Positions 18,204 to 27,532 of a DNA stretch of 64,000 nt are shown here, in pieces. The number at the start of each line of letters is the position of its first letter. Positions within the stretch are counted from its first letter, which is position 1. The notes below the pieces were generated by a model, which was not told the DNA's origin, did no database searches, and saw only the letters and a program-made list of their open reading frames with translations. The stretch is from CAVYGM01 sp963768025 (lineage in GTDB: Bacteria > Bacteroidota > Bacteroidia > Cytophagales > Spirosomataceae), in contig CAVYGM010000036.1 of NCBI GenBank assembly GCA_963768025.1, positions 55,120 through 119,119 on the forward strand. The letters run 5' to 3'. The translations under genes and the position numbers were made by a program.

Positions 18204-18752
18204 ATGGAAATTTGCCTCGTCATTTTACTTTTCATTCCGTACTTATTCATCAAATATTATTTGACTGATCATGACACCCCGTCCGAAAAGGATGTGAATC
18301 GTTTCAAGGAGGGAATTCAACTGGTATCGGAGAAAAAATACGACGAGGCATTTGCCTACTTCGACACGGCAGTTCGATCCTATCCCAAATCGGCCATTGC
18401 GTTTGCGTTTCGGGGTAAATGTAACTTCAACCACGACAACTATTATTCAGCGCTTTACGATTTTTCGCAAGCCCTGAGTTTTGACAATACACTAGCCGAG
18501 TGTTATCTTGATAAAGGAAAAACGCACATGGCGCTTTTAGAATTTAAGGAAGCCTTTCTGGAATTTGACAAAGCAGTATGGTTTTTCAGGGGAGAAAGTG
18601 CCGACGCCCTGCGTCTTCGGGGAATCGCCAGGCTGCGTATGCAGCAATTCACGCAGTCAGAGCGGGATTTTGTGCGCGCTGCGGAATTAGGTGATGAAGA
18701 TGCCCGCTATATTCTGACGCAAGCGCCCTTTTACAAAATTCTGACCACCTGA
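18204..18752 (+). CDS. TPR repeat protein with N-terminal membrane helix
   Basis: 182 residues from ATG 18204 (a TTG two codons earlier is possible). An N-terminal hydrophobic helix (ICLVILLFIPYLFIKYY) is followed by about four tetratricopeptide repeats, each with the A-F-x-Y/F-D-x-A pattern (YDEAFAYFDTAV, YYSALYDFSQAL, FKEAFLEFDKAV, FTQSERDFVRAA). It is probably a membrane-anchored protein-interaction scaffold. It follows the MmcQ gene by 32 bases. No partner is evident. Confidence 0.75.
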   Translation: MEICLVILLFIPYLFIKYYLTDHDTPSEKDVNRFKEGIQLVSEKKYDEAFAYFDTAVRSYPKSAIAFAFRGKCNFNHDNYYSALYDFSQALSFDNTLAECYLDKGKTHMALLEFKEAFLEFDKAVWFFRGESADALRLRGIARLRMQQFTQSERDFVRAAELGDEDARYILTQAPFYKILTT

Positions 18753-18773
18753 AAGCTTCTCCTTTCTGATTTT

Positions 18774-20042
18774 TTATTGAATTTGCCCCACCAAATTTTG
18801 CATTTTTGCCACATCCCCCCCCGCTTGCTGCGCAATAGTCAGTGCTTTTTGGGCATACGTTGATGCTTCACTTTTATTATTGGCGCGGTTGTAGGCTCTA
18901 GCCAATTCAAAATACAATTCCGCTTCGTCTGCCGTGTTCTTCTGCACGGTATTGAGCGCATTGTTCACCCACGTTTGGGCAGAAGATACGTAGCTTACAT
19001 CGGGGCTCTGGTCATTGAAGTACCGCACTAAATACAGGTAATCAGGTACTTTCAGGGGTACCTGGGTCGCGTGGGTATTGACGAGCGCCACGGCTTTTGC
19101 GGGATTCTTCTCCCTAAAATAAGCATTGATCAGCGGCAATAGCACCCGGTTGCGGGCCACCTGGGGGTCTATCTGGGAATTGATCATGTAATCCCGCATC
19201 TGGGTGATTTTCCCACTGCTGTATACATTCCCAAAACTGCTGTATAGGGATGACATGACCAGATTTTCGGCGGTATTTTTCACTTTATCCGCTTCGTATT
19301 GTTTGCGGTAAGCTGGTAGATTCGTGATAAAGTATTTCCCGAGCGGGTTATCCACATCCATCACCAATTGCTGAATTGCCAGGAAATTTGTCTCCGAGGT
19401 ATACTCACCCACCGGCGTTTGGGCCGCGTACCGATCCATGGCCTTCCGGTTCATGGCGGTATCCATGGTTACCCGACTAAACATGGCCAAATCAACCAAA
19501 AATTGGGTACTCATTTCACCGCCCTCAAACCTTTTTTTCATACTAGCTGCCTGCAGATCCGGATTTAGAGCAGTTTTTCCCAGTTCTACCAGTTTGGTGG
19601 CATTGGCCTCGATCACCCCAATGTGTTCCAATTTGCGGTCATTTGAAAAATAGAGCAGCAGCGGTAGCGAGGGTACAAAGATCTTTTGGGCAAGCAGAAA
19701 GCTCTGAAACTCGGGAGAGTTCACCTCAATTCGGTAATTAAGAAAGTTTTTGTTATAAAAATCGCTTACCTGAGTATCCTTAAAAATGGGTATGAAACTC
19801 TGGCATACGTGGCAACTCTCGGAGTATATTTCTATGAACACCTTTTTGTTGTCGGCCTTAGCCATGGCAAAAGCTTTATCCACATCATTGGCATAGAATA
19901 TCACTCCCTCCTGCGTCACAGGTACCAGAGTCGGGGTTTCGGATGCAGTTTCGCTACCTGATCCGGTTGAGGAATTACTCGACTTTTTTTGGCAGGAGAT
20001 CAGTACTCCCAGGCATACCAGCAGGTAAGCGATTTGTTTCAT
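18774..20042 (-). CDS. Thioredoxin-fold lipoprotein with helical repeats
   Basis: 422 residues. The signal peptide ends in VLISC (lipobox Cys about 17), then a Ser/Thr-rich linker, then a thioredoxin-like domain (residues about 43-150) with redox motif CHVC at 77-80 in the context IEIYSESCHVCQSFIP. The C-terminal 250 residues are helical and end in TPR-like repeats (YFELARAYNRANNKSEASTYAQKAL). It should be a periplasmic or outer-membrane-anchored disulfide oxidoreductase. It is the third of three minus-strand genes after the DUF4197 protein and gldC; a shared transcript is possible. Confidence 0.78.
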   Translation of the reverse strand: MKQIAYLLVCLGVLISCQKKSSNSSTGSGSETASETPTLVPVTQEGVIFYANDVDKAFAMAKADNKKVFIEIYSESCHVCQSFIPIFKDTQVSDFYNKNFLNYRIEVNSPEFQSFLLAQKIFVPSLPLLLYFSNDRKLEHIGVIEANATKLVELGKTALNPDLQAASMKKRFEGGEMSTQFLVDLAMFSRVTMDTAMNRKAMDRYAAQTPVGEYTSETNFLAIQQLVMDVDNPLGKYFITNLPAYRKQYEADKVKNTAENLVMSSLYSSFGNVYSSGKITQMRDYMINSQIDPQVARNRVLLPLINAYFREKNPAKAVALVNTHATQVPLKVPDYLYLVRYFNDQSPDVSYVSSAQTWVNNALNTVQKNTADEAELYFELARAYNRANNKSEASTYAQKALTIAQQAGGDVAKMQNLVGQIQ

Positions 20043-20071
20043 TTCGAATAGCGATTAATGGGAAGGTAAAC

Positions 20072-20413
20072 TTACTGGGCAGCTTTTATTTCCTCTTCGA
20101 GAGATTTGCTCAATTGCTGGCATAGGCCCTCGATGGAATCCGCCATTTTTTTATCGTTGGTAGCAGTCAGCAGGGTATCGGCTATGCCACTCATGATTTC
20201 AATGTAGAACCGCTTCATTTCAATTACCTCCATGTCCTTGGTCCAGAGGTCGATTTTGAGGGTACCCCGGTGGTAGTGATCCCACACGGCCACCGCAATG
20301 GCCCTCGTATCGTTGATTCCCTCGTTTGGGTTGTCGGTGGCATCCCAATAGATCTTGTCGGGTACATTCTGATTGTCAAGCTCTACTCTAAAATTTATTT
20401 CCGAATTCTTCAT
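20072..20413 (-). CDS. gldC: Gliding motility protein GldC
   Basis: 113 residues from the second Met. It matches GldC: SEINFRVELDNQNVPDKIYWDATD, then AIAVAVWDHYHRGTLKIDLWTKDM, and the MKRFYIEIMSGIADTLL helix. GldC is a small cytoplasmic protein conserved in gliding and many non-gliding Bacteroidota. It supports the taxonomic call but does not by itself prove gliding. It lies 29 bases upstream of the thioredoxin lipoprotein gene. Confidence 0.9.
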   Translation of the reverse strand: MKNSEINFRVELDNQNVPDKIYWDATDNPNEGINDTRAIAVAVWDHYHRGTLKIDLWTKDMEVIEMKRFYIEIMSGIADTLLTATNDKKMADSIEGLCQQLSKSLEEEIKAAQ

Positions 20414-20445
20414 CAAAGTTCAGTTAGTTTCCACAAAAGTACGCA

Positions 20446-21180
20446 CTACTGACCCGCCTGACCAAAAACCTTTCTCAATATTTCGGATACCCGGGCGGCT
20501 GGGTCCTCCCTGATCTTCTTTTCTTCCTTCGCAATCAGGAAGTACAGCCCATCAATGGCTTTCTGGGTTGCGTATTGTTTCAAATCAGGGTTCACCTTTT
20601 GGACCAGGGGAATTTTATTATAGGTATTCACAAGGTCCGCGTAGTAGCGAGTAGCCTGATTGAGGTTAAGGGTACTATCCACCACCGGAAAGAACGTGGA
20701 GAAGAGTTCATCATTGGTGGTTCTTCGAAGGTAGGCCGTAGCGGCAGTATCGGGGCCTCTGAGAATTCCAACGGCATCCTGAATGGTCATGGAGGTGATG
20801 GCGCTCACAAAAATAGGCTTTGATTTCTTGGCCGCATCTTCGGCCGCCCGGTTGAGCGATTCCACAAAGCGATCCACTTCATTGCCCAACCCTAGTCTGC
20901 GGAGGGTAGCTTCCACTTTCTGGGCATCGGGAGGAAACAGAATCTTGATAAACTCACTTTTCAAATACCCATCCCGCTGCGAAGCCTCGGCAGATCCGTT
21001 GCTAATACCGACTTTCAACGCCTCCTTCAAACCGGCCACAATATCCTCTTGCGAAAGCGGTCCCGTTTGGGTTTGAATTTTTTCCAGCACTTTTCCCAAT
21101 TTTGTTTTACCAAACTGAGCCTGAGAAGTACATCCTGTTAGCAATAGTACAAAAGGCACAATAATCCATTTCTTGAACAT
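20446..21180 (-). CDS. DUF4197 domain lipoprotein
   Basis: 244 residues from the ATG at 21180; an upstream in-frame ATG would place 11 extra residues before the signal peptide and is less likely. The signal is MFKKWIIVPFVLLLTGC with lipobox Cys about 17. The rest matches DUF4197: EDIVAGLKEALKVGISNG, ILFPPDAQKVEATLRRLGLG, AAKKSKPIFVSAITSMTIQDAVGIL, ATAYLRRTTNDEL. The role of this family is unknown; it is widespread in Gram-negative envelopes. It sits upstream of gldC on the same strand. Confidence 0.87.
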   Translation of the reverse strand: MFKKWIIVPFVLLLTGCTSQAQFGKTKLGKVLEKIQTQTGPLSQEDIVAGLKEALKVGISNGSAEASQRDGYLKSEFIKILFPPDAQKVEATLRRLGLGNEVDRFVESLNRAAEDAAKKSKPIFVSAITSMTIQDAVGILRGPDTAATAYLRRTTNDELFSTFFPVVDSTLNLNQATRYYADLVNTYNKIPLVQKVNPDLKQYATQKAIDGLYFLIAKEEKKIREDPAARVSEILRKVFGQAGQ

Positions 21181-21288
21181 AATCTTGTATTTAGGTGAAA
21201 TCGGAACTACCATTCAAACGTAATCATTCCCGATAAATTTTATGTATTTTTGGGGGAATATAGCCCTTTTATTTAGGAATACACAGCA

Positions 21289-22566
21289 ATGAATGCCTCC
21301 ATTTATGCCGAAGTAATGACCATCGGAGATGAGATTCTCTTTGGTCAGATCACAGATACCAACACACAATGGATCGGAACCGAGCTAACGAATCTTGGAA
21401 TTCGTCCCATCCGTAAAACTTCCGTTGGTGATACTGCCGACGATATTCTAAAGGCCATTGAGGAGGCATTATCCCGCGCTGATCTGTTGATCATCACGGG
21501 CGGTCTAGGGCCCACCAAAGACGATATCACCAAGCATACCCTTTGCCGATATTTCGATACCACCCTCGAAATAAATGAGGATGCATTGGAATTGATCACC
21601 GCCTTTTTTGCCAAACGAGGTCGCGAAATGACCGAACTGAACCGGCAACAGGCTGCGCTCCCCAAAAACTGCGTCTACATGCAGAACGATTGGGGTACCG
21701 CACCCGGAATGTGGTTTGAAAAGGATGGCAAAGTGATCGTTTCCTTACCCGGCGTTCCGTTTGAGATGAAAAATCTGATGACGTTCCGGATACTTCCCAA
21801 GCTCAGGACTTTTTTTAGGGCACCTATCATTCAACACAAAATCATACGAACCATCGGCATTGGGGAATCGTTTTTGGCGGAAACCATTGAAAGCTGGGAA
21901 GACAGCCTGCCCTCTCATATCAAACTGGCGTACCTTCCTCATTTTGGTCAGGTACGCCTGAGGCTTACTGCCACCGGCTCCGAGGAGGCGGTTTTGGCGG
22001 AAGAGCTAGCCTATGAAGTAAGCCGGGTACTGCCGCTGATCAGTCAATACATCTATGGGTACGATGCCGACGAGATGGAAAATGTGATAGGCACCCTGCT
22101 ACTGGAAGAGAACGCCACCTTAAGCACGGCCGAAAGTTGCACGGGCGGGTTTGTTGCCCATAAAATCACTTCTATCCCCGGAGCATCCAGGTACTTTAAA
22201 GGGTCGGTGGTTGCCTATGACAATCAGGTAAAGCGGGAAACCCTGGGTGTTTCTGAAGAGGATTTGGATACGTATGGCGCTGTAAGTGAACAAACCGTGA
22301 AGGCGATGGCCGAGGGGGTACGAAAACTCATGAATACCACCTACGCCCTGGCTACGAGTGGAATCGCCGGCCCGGATGGGGGGACTGCCGAAAAACCAGT
22401 CGGAACGATCTGGATTGCCTGTGCTACTCCGGAAGGCACGACGGCCCGTTTATTGAAACTATCAAACCACCGTAGCGTTAATACTGAATTGACCTCAACC
22501 TACGCCTTGGACCTTTTACGCAAGAGTATGCTGACATCCTTGAAAAATCAGGGTACCGTACATTAA
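21289..22566 (+). CDS. cinA: CinA: NMN amidohydrolase / ADP-ribose pyrophosphatase-type protein
   Basis: 425 residues with both domains. The N-terminal MoaB-like domain is seen in AEVMTIGDEILFGQITDTN, LIITGGLGPTKDDITK and SLPGVPFEMK. The C-terminal PncC-like deamidase domain starts near residue 270 with TLSTAESCTGGFVAHKITSIPGAS and ends with ATSGIAGPDGGTAEKPVGTIWIA. The family recycles pyridine nucleotides by deamidating NMN. A -7 box TATTTTTG lies at 21245-21252. It is followed 14 bases later by the E2 acyltransferase gene. Confidence 0.94.
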   Translation: MNASIYAEVMTIGDEILFGQITDTNTQWIGTELTNLGIRPIRKTSVGDTADDILKAIEEALSRADLLIITGGLGPTKDDITKHTLCRYFDTTLEINEDALELITAFFAKRGREMTELNRQQAALPKNCVYMQNDWGTAPGMWFEKDGKVIVSLPGVPFEMKNLMTFRILPKLRTFFRAPIIQHKIIRTIGIGESFLAETIESWEDSLPSHIKLAYLPHFGQVRLRLTATGSEEAVLAEELAYEVSRVLPLISQYIYGYDADEMENVIGTLLLEENATLSTAESCTGGFVAHKITSIPGASRYFKGSVVAYDNQVKRETLGVSEEDLDTYGAVSEQTVKAMAEGVRKLMNTTYALATSGIAGPDGGTAEKPVGTIWIACATPEGTTARLLKLSNHRSVNTELTSTYALDLLRKSMLTSLKNQGTVH

Positions 22567-22580
22567 ATTTTGGATTTGCT

Positions 22581-23900
22581 ATGAAACTTTTAGATATGGT
22601 AATGCCGCCGATGGGCGAAAGTATCATGGAATGCACGGTATTGGGCTGGCTGAAACAGCCGGGCGACACCATCGAGGCGGATGATTCTATCCTCGAAGTA
22701 GCCACCGATAAGGTAGATACCGAAGTACCCTCGCCCTATTCCGGCAAATTGGTTGAGATTCTGGTGAAGGAAGGTGACGTGGTGGAGATTGGCTCCACCG
22801 TGGCCCGCTTGGAAGTTCAGGAGCAGAACGGAGTAGGTAAACCCAACGGAGTTTCTCCCAAAGTTCCCGAGCAAGAGCCACCAACCGAGGTTGTCGAGAG
22901 CACCTTGAAATCGTTTGGCCTCCCTACCCTAAGCGAAGAGGCGGAGCAACCGACTGGCCAGGAATCTGAGGATACGAATAATGGATTCTTTTCGCCCCTA
23001 GTTTTGAGCATTGCCAAAGAGGAAGGTATTTCCAAAGACGAACTTATCCAGATCAAAGGAACCGGACTGGAACAGCGGGTGACGAAGAAGGATGTGCTGC
23101 ACTACCTGGCAACCAGGGCATCGGCTCCCCAAGCGGAGAAGTCCCTCCCCTCTATTCCAAGTCAGGTGCCGGTTCGGAAGGACAAAGACTTGGGAGAAAT
23201 CCTGGAAATGGATCGCATGCGCAAAATGATCTCCCAACGGATGCTGGATTCCCAGCGCATTTCGGCCCACGTTACGTCCTTTATTGAAACGGACATGACC
23301 ACGATTGTCCAGTGGCGGGAGCGAAACAAAAACGAATTCCGAAAGCAAACCGGTGATTCCATTACGTTCACCCCAATCTTGATTGAGGCCGTCGTAAAGG
23401 CTATTTCCTCTTACCCCATGATCAACATTTCGGTGGATGGGGATAAGATTGTGGTGAAAAAGGACATTAATATTGGTATGGCAGTGGCGCTTCCCGATGG
23501 CAACCTGATCGTGCCGGTTATCCACCGGGCCGACCAATACAACCTCGTTGGGTTAGCAAAAAAAGTGAATGAACTGGCCCGTAAAGCCCGGGAAAACAAA
23601 CTCAAAGCTGACGATTTGAGCGGAGGTACCTACACGATTTCAAATATTGGTACATTCGGAAATATCATGGGTACCCCCATCATTGTTCAACCACAAGTGG
23701 CTATCATGGCCTTTGGGGCCATCAAAAAGAAACCCGCCGTAGTAGAAACCCTAGAAGGGGATCTGATCGGAATCAGAAATATGATGTACATTTCCCATGC
23801 CTACGACCATCGGGTGGTGGATGGCTCGCTTGGGGGAATGTTTCTCAAAAAGGTGTCCGATTTATTGGAAGATTTTGACCCCAAACGCCCTATTCTGTAA
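22581..23900 (+). CDS. 2-oxo acid dehydrogenase E2 acyltransferase
   Basis: 439 residues in the standard E2 order: one lipoyl domain (residues 1-78) with the lipoylated Lys about 44 in VATDKVDTEV, a linker, and an E3/E1-binding domain (about 133-170, PLVLSIAKEEGISKDELIQIKGTG). The catalytic acyltransferase domain follows, with the active-site DHRVVDG at about 409-415. It most resembles the branched-chain or mixed-substrate E2 rather than pyruvate-only forms. No E1 or E3 gene is adjacent, so the substrate is left open. The stop codon TAA shares one base with the start of the next gene. Confidence 0.92.
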   Translation: MKLLDMVMPPMGESIMECTVLGWLKQPGDTIEADDSILEVATDKVDTEVPSPYSGKLVEILVKEGDVVEIGSTVARLEVQEQNGVGKPNGVSPKVPEQEPPTEVVESTLKSFGLPTLSEEAEQPTGQESEDTNNGFFSPLVLSIAKEEGISKDELIQIKGTGLEQRVTKKDVLHYLATRASAPQAEKSLPSIPSQVPVRKDKDLGEILEMDRMRKMISQRMLDSQRISAHVTSFIETDMTTIVQWRERNKNEFRKQTGDSITFTPILIEAVVKAISSYPMINISVDGDKIVVKKDINIGMAVALPDGNLIVPVIHRADQYNLVGLAKKVNELARKARENKLKADDLSGGTYTISNIGTFGNIMGTPIIVQPQVAIMAFGAIKKKPAVVETLEGDLIGIRNMMYISHAYDHRVVDGSLGGMFLKKVSDLLEDFDPKRPIL

Positions 23901-24433
23901 TGGTAAGGATTACCCTGGATATGGACGATGTACTTGCTGATACCAATAGCAAGCTGATAGATGTGGTTCTGAATGAGTTTTCAACGTACCATATTCGGGA
24001 AGAGTTTTATACCCATTCGTTCAGAGAGTTACTGCATCCAAAACAGTTAAAAAAACTTTACGCGAAGCTTCACGAACCGGGGTTTTTCAGCGACATACCG
24101 GTTATGGAGAATGCAGTGGATGTGGTGGCTGAGCTTTCCAGGTATTATGAAATCTACGTAGCTACGGCCTCCATGGAATTCCCCAACTCCTTTCGGGAGA
24201 AATACGATTGGCTACAGCATTATTTTCCTTTCATTCCCTGGACTAACCTGGTTTTTTGCGGCAATAAAAGTATCCTATCCTCGGATTTTCTGATTGACGA
24301 CCACGTGAAAAATCTTATTCCATTCAAGGGTAAAGGGATTCTTTTCTCGGCACCCCACAACTTGAAAGAAACCTCTTTTCGGAGGGTCCATAATTGGCTG
24401 GAGATCGCCGATTTATTTTTACCAACCATATGA
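23900..24433 (+). CDS. 5'(3')-deoxyribonucleotidase-like HAD phosphatase
   Basis: 177 residues, NT5C type. The HAD nucleophile motif DMDDVLADTNSKL lies at residues 7-19, EIYVATAS near residue 86 is motif II, and DFLIDDHVKNL near 130 carries the acidic motif. It dephosphorylates deoxyribonucleotides. It overlaps the E2 gene by one base and the response-regulator gene by four (ATGA), so the block 22.6-26.5 kb is probably one operon. Confidence 0.88.
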   Translation: MVRITLDMDDVLADTNSKLIDVVLNEFSTYHIREEFYTHSFRELLHPKQLKKLYAKLHEPGFFSDIPVMENAVDVVAELSRYYEIYVATASMEFPNSFREKYDWLQHYFPFIPWTNLVFCGNKSILSSDFLIDDHVKNLIPFKGKGILFSAPHNLKETSFRRVHNWLEIADLFLPTI

Positions 24434-25107
24434 ATTTATTACTAATAGAAGATGAGCCCAAAACCTTACAATCCCTCAAACAGGGGCTTGAAGAAAATGG
24501 GTATCAGGTAGATGTGGCGTACGATGGATTGATTGGAAAACAATTGGCCGTTCGCAATAGCTACCACCTGATCATCAGCGATATCATTGTTCCCGGAATC
24601 AACGGCATCGAACTCTGCCGGGAATTGAGAAATATGGGAAACCACACGCCCATTCTGATGCTAACCGCCCTAGGTACCACCGACGATAAAGTAGTGGGAT
24701 TTGATGCCGGCGCGGACGACTACCTCGTAAAACCCTTTGAATTCAAAGAGTTTTTGGCCAGAGTCAGAGCCTTAACTAAGCGGGGCGGCATCGTGAACCA
24801 AACGGCCCAAAACATTCGGTTTGCTGATTTGGAAGTGAATTTGGATGCAAAAACGGTGTTCCGCTCCAATCAGAAAATTGACCTGACCGCACGTGAATTC
24901 AATTTGCTCCTGTACCTGATCCGGAATCAGGGACGCGTGGTCTCCAAAGCTGAAATAGCCGAACAAGTGTGGGATATCGATTTCGACACGGGTACCAACA
25001 TCATAGAGGTGTACGTGAACTACCTACGAAAAAAAATAGACAAAGATTTTGCCGTAAAACTAATCCACACCCAGTTTGGGATGGGCTATGTGTTGAAAAC
25101 GGAGTAG
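24430..25107 (+). CDS. Response regulator, OmpR/PhoB family
   Basis: 225 residues from ATG 24430, overlapping the preceding stop. Receiver domain: acidic residues EDE at 7-9, phospho-acceptor Asp 51 in LIISDIIVPG, T in MLTALGTTDDK, and Lys near 101 in DDYLVKPFEF. The C-terminal winged helix is of the OmpR type (DLTAREFNLLLYLIRNQGRVVSKAEIAEQVW and TNIIEVYVNYLRKKID). It is cotranscribed with its sensor kinase three bases downstream. The stimulus and regulon are unknown. Confidence 0.95.
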   Translation: MNLLLIEDEPKTLQSLKQGLEENGYQVDVAYDGLIGKQLAVRNSYHLIISDIIVPGINGIELCRELRNMGNHTPILMLTALGTTDDKVVGFDAGADDYLVKPFEFKEFLARVRALTKRGGIVNQTAQNIRFADLEVNLDAKTVFRSNQKIDLTAREFNLLLYLIRNQGRVVSKAEIAEQVWDIDFDTGTNIIEVYVNYLRKKIDKDFAVKLIHTQFGMGYVLKTE

Positions 25108-25110
25108 CAT

Positions 25111-26478
25111 ATGCAAATCAGAACCCGCCTGACCATCCAATTTGCGCTTCTTGTTAGCGGTATCCTGCTGGTTTCCTTTCTGGCCATCTACTATTTTACC
25201 TACATCTACACAATCGAGGATTTCTACGCCCGGCTTAGCTCCAAGGCGTATTCAACCGCCGAGCTGTTGATTAAGGTAAGGCAGATTGATACGGAGCTAT
25301 TGAAAGTATTCGACAAATCGAATCGGGATCTGATTTTCAACGAAAACATTTTAATTTTTGATGAGCGAAATCGGGTGATCTATAAAAATACCGATTCTTT
25401 GTCCATCCATGTTTCTAATTTTTGGCTCGATGAGATACGGCGCTCCGAGCAAATACGCTACCAGGATGGAGATTACAATGTAGTGGGAATTTATTACAAG
25501 TACCCCTACAACAAAGCCGTGGTACTTTTGGGAGCGCAGGACCTGTACGGGAAGGCTAACATCAATAATTTAAGGACCATGTTGGCGGTGATTTTCCTCG
25601 TAGTAACCGCTATCGTAGCTTTTGCCGGTTTGGTGTTCTCCCAGCGCGCGCTCTTGCCAATTTCCAAAGTAATGAATGAGGTAGAAAAGATTTTGCCCCA
25701 AAAACTGGACACCCGACTGGAGGTACCAAACCAACGGGACGAGATCGGGCGCCTGACGGCTACGTTCAACAAGCTCCTCGATCGAATTGAATATGCTTTT
25801 CGGATTCAAAAAACCTTCGTGGCCAATGTATCGCATGAGCTTAAGAACCCCCTGACCAAAATCAGTTCACAACTCGAAGTGAGTCTACTAAAAGAACGTA
25901 CGAAAACGGAGTACCAAAGTACCCTGCGTTCGGTTCTTGAAGATATACAGGAGCTTTCCCAATTGTCCAACTCCCTGATGGAACTGGCTCAGGTGAGTGA
26001 AAATCAACGGGAGATGCTAACCGACCGCGTGAGGATCGACGAGATCCTGTGGGATACCCGCACCAATTTGGCTAATTCAAACAAGTCGTACAAAATTATC
26101 AATCAGATAGACGAACTTCCGGAAGACGATACGTGGCTCGAAATAGTGGGAAACCCTACCCTACTCAAAACGGCATTTATCAATCTGATGGAAAACGCCT
26201 GTAAGTTTTCGAATGATTCCTCGGTATTTGTTTCGCTGACCGCGGGGGAAAAGAACATTACGATTGAATTTAAAGACAACGGAAAGGGAATTTCCATGGA
26301 GGATCAAAGTTTGATTTTCCAGCCCTTCTATCGGGGTGTCAATACGGCCAATGTCAAAGGCTCCGGTATTGGGCTCTCCTTAGTAGAGCGCATTATCAAA
26401 CTACATAACGGAAGTATTCGCATTGAAGAGAATATCCCGTCGGGCACTAAATTTATTCTTGAATTCTCGCGAATCTAA
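25111..26478 (+). CDS. Sensor histidine kinase
   Basis: 455 residues. TM1 (about 9-30), an extracytoplasmic sensor domain of about 120 residues, TM2 (about 155-177), then HAMP with the EVPNQRDEIGRL segment. The H-box FVANVSHELKNPLTKI has phospho-His 242. The kinase core has N (FINLMENACKFSN), G1 (FKDNGKGISM), F and G2 (GSGIGLSLVERII) boxes. It is the partner of the adjacent response regulator. The sensor domain has no pattern I recognise, so the signal is unknown. Confidence 0.95.
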   Translation: MQIRTRLTIQFALLVSGILLVSFLAIYYFTYIYTIEDFYARLSSKAYSTAELLIKVRQIDTELLKVFDKSNRDLIFNENILIFDERNRVIYKNTDSLSIHVSNFWLDEIRRSEQIRYQDGDYNVVGIYYKYPYNKAVVLLGAQDLYGKANINNLRTMLAVIFLVVTAIVAFAGLVFSQRALLPISKVMNEVEKILPQKLDTRLEVPNQRDEIGRLTATFNKLLDRIEYAFRIQKTFVANVSHELKNPLTKISSQLEVSLLKERTKTEYQSTLRSVLEDIQELSQLSNSLMELAQVSENQREMLTDRVRIDEILWDTRTNLANSNKSYKIINQIDELPEDDTWLEIVGNPTLLKTAFINLMENACKFSNDSSVFVSLTAGEKNITIEFKDNGKGISMEDQSLIFQPFYRGVNTANVKGSGIGLSLVERIIKLHNGSIRIEENIPSGTKFILEFSRI

Positions 26479-26618
26479 GTAAATTCTAATTTTATTTTAA
26501 CACCATTCTAAGTAGTACAGTACACCTTTGTATCACCGGCGAAGGCCTGAACCCTTTATCCTTTTATGACTGAATCTGAGTAAAGATATTTTTTATTTTT
26601 TGTGGTGTTAATTCCAAA

Positions 26619-26655
26619 CTTGGCAGGTGTCTATCACACCTGCCAAAGTTTTTTT
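26619..26655 (+). terminator. Terminator of the two-component operon
   Basis: The stem TTGGCAGGTGT / ACACCTGCCAA is followed by AG and seven T. It is about 140 bases after the kinase stop codon. Confidence 0.8.
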
Positions 26656-26693
26656 ACGGCAAAGGGCCACTCATTCGAGTGGCCCTTTGCCGT
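26656..26693. terminator. Long perfect hairpin, probable terminator of the desaturase gene
   Basis: A 16-bp perfect stem (ACGGCAAAGGGCCACT / AGTGGCCCTTTGCCGT) has a six-base loop, directly adjoining the previous terminator. On the minus strand it is followed by a T run shared with that terminator (plus-strand T run becomes A, so the minus-strand signal is weaker). It lies 20 bases after the desaturase stop. Confidence 0.6.
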
Positions 26694-26713
26694 ACATTAT
26701 TTCAAGTCAGAAA

Positions 26714-27460
26714 TTAATGTTTCTTTCTAACTTCGATGATTTTCATTTTTTCGAGCATCAGAATCACCGGATAGGTTGGATCGAACTCGTACCATTTTGA
26801 ACCAAAATTCAATGAATTAGGGCGTTTGTGGTGGTTGTTTTGAAACAGTTCTCCCAGCATCAAGAAATCAAAAATGAGTGAATTTTTCGATTTATCCTGG
26901 TTGTCAAAATTTTGGTAGCCGTATTTATGGCCGCTCCAATTCACAATAGCACCGTGAATTGGGCCCATCAGGAAATGAATGGGAAGCAAAAAGAAAAACA
27001 CCCAGTGCATATCCAAATATAAATAGGCAAGAATATAAAAGGCACCGTACAGCACCCCCCATCCGATCCTGGAACTCCATGAATCGCCCAATTTTTCAAT
27101 AAATTTCCATTCCGGATAATTTCTTTCAAACCGGTTTTCAATGGCCCGCTTCCGGTTCAAAACTGCCGTATAAATATCTTTGGTATGCCACATCATGGTA
27201 AAAATATTCTTGGTATGATGGGGAGAATGCGGGTCGTTTTCGGTATCGCTGAACGCGTGGTGCATGCGGTGCAGAATGGCGTATGCCCGTGGACTCAAAT
27301 AGGAAGAACCTTGCGAAATATACGTTAACAAATAAAAAAAACGCTCCCAAAATTTGTTCATCTTGAACATTTTGTGGGCGGAATAACGGTGTAAAAAAAA
27401 TGTCTGACAGAATAGGGAAAGATACCAATGTCCTACAAATGCGGCAATAACTGCGTACAT
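26714..27460 (-). CDS. Acyl-CoA/acyl-lipid desaturase
   Basis: 248 residues, integral membrane di-iron desaturase. His boxes: HRYSAH (24-29), HRMHH (64-68), and NNHHKRP (about 208-214). Membrane helices lie in between (VLYGAFYILAYLYLDMHWVFFFLLPIHFL). The short form without a cytochrome b5 domain is common in Bacteroidota. It introduces a double bond in membrane acyl chains, often for cold adaptation; the regiospecificity cannot be told. It is a single gene. Confidence 0.88.
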   Translation of the reverse strand: MYAVIAAFVGHWYLSLFCQTFFLHRYSAHKMFKMNKFWERFFYLLTYISQGSSYLSPRAYAILHRMHHAFSDTENDPHSPHHTKNIFTMMWHTKDIYTAVLNRKRAIENRFERNYPEWKFIEKLGDSWSSRIGWGVLYGAFYILAYLYLDMHWVFFFLLPIHFLMGPIHGAIVNWSGHKYGYQNFDNQDKSKNSLIFDFLMLGELFQNNHHKRPNSLNFGSKWYEFDPTYPVILMLEKMKIIEVRKKH

Positions 27461-27532
27461 AATTATTTCGAATCTAAATTTAAATTTTACAAAAATAAGG
27501 GTAATAGTTCATTACACAAGGCTATACGTCCA

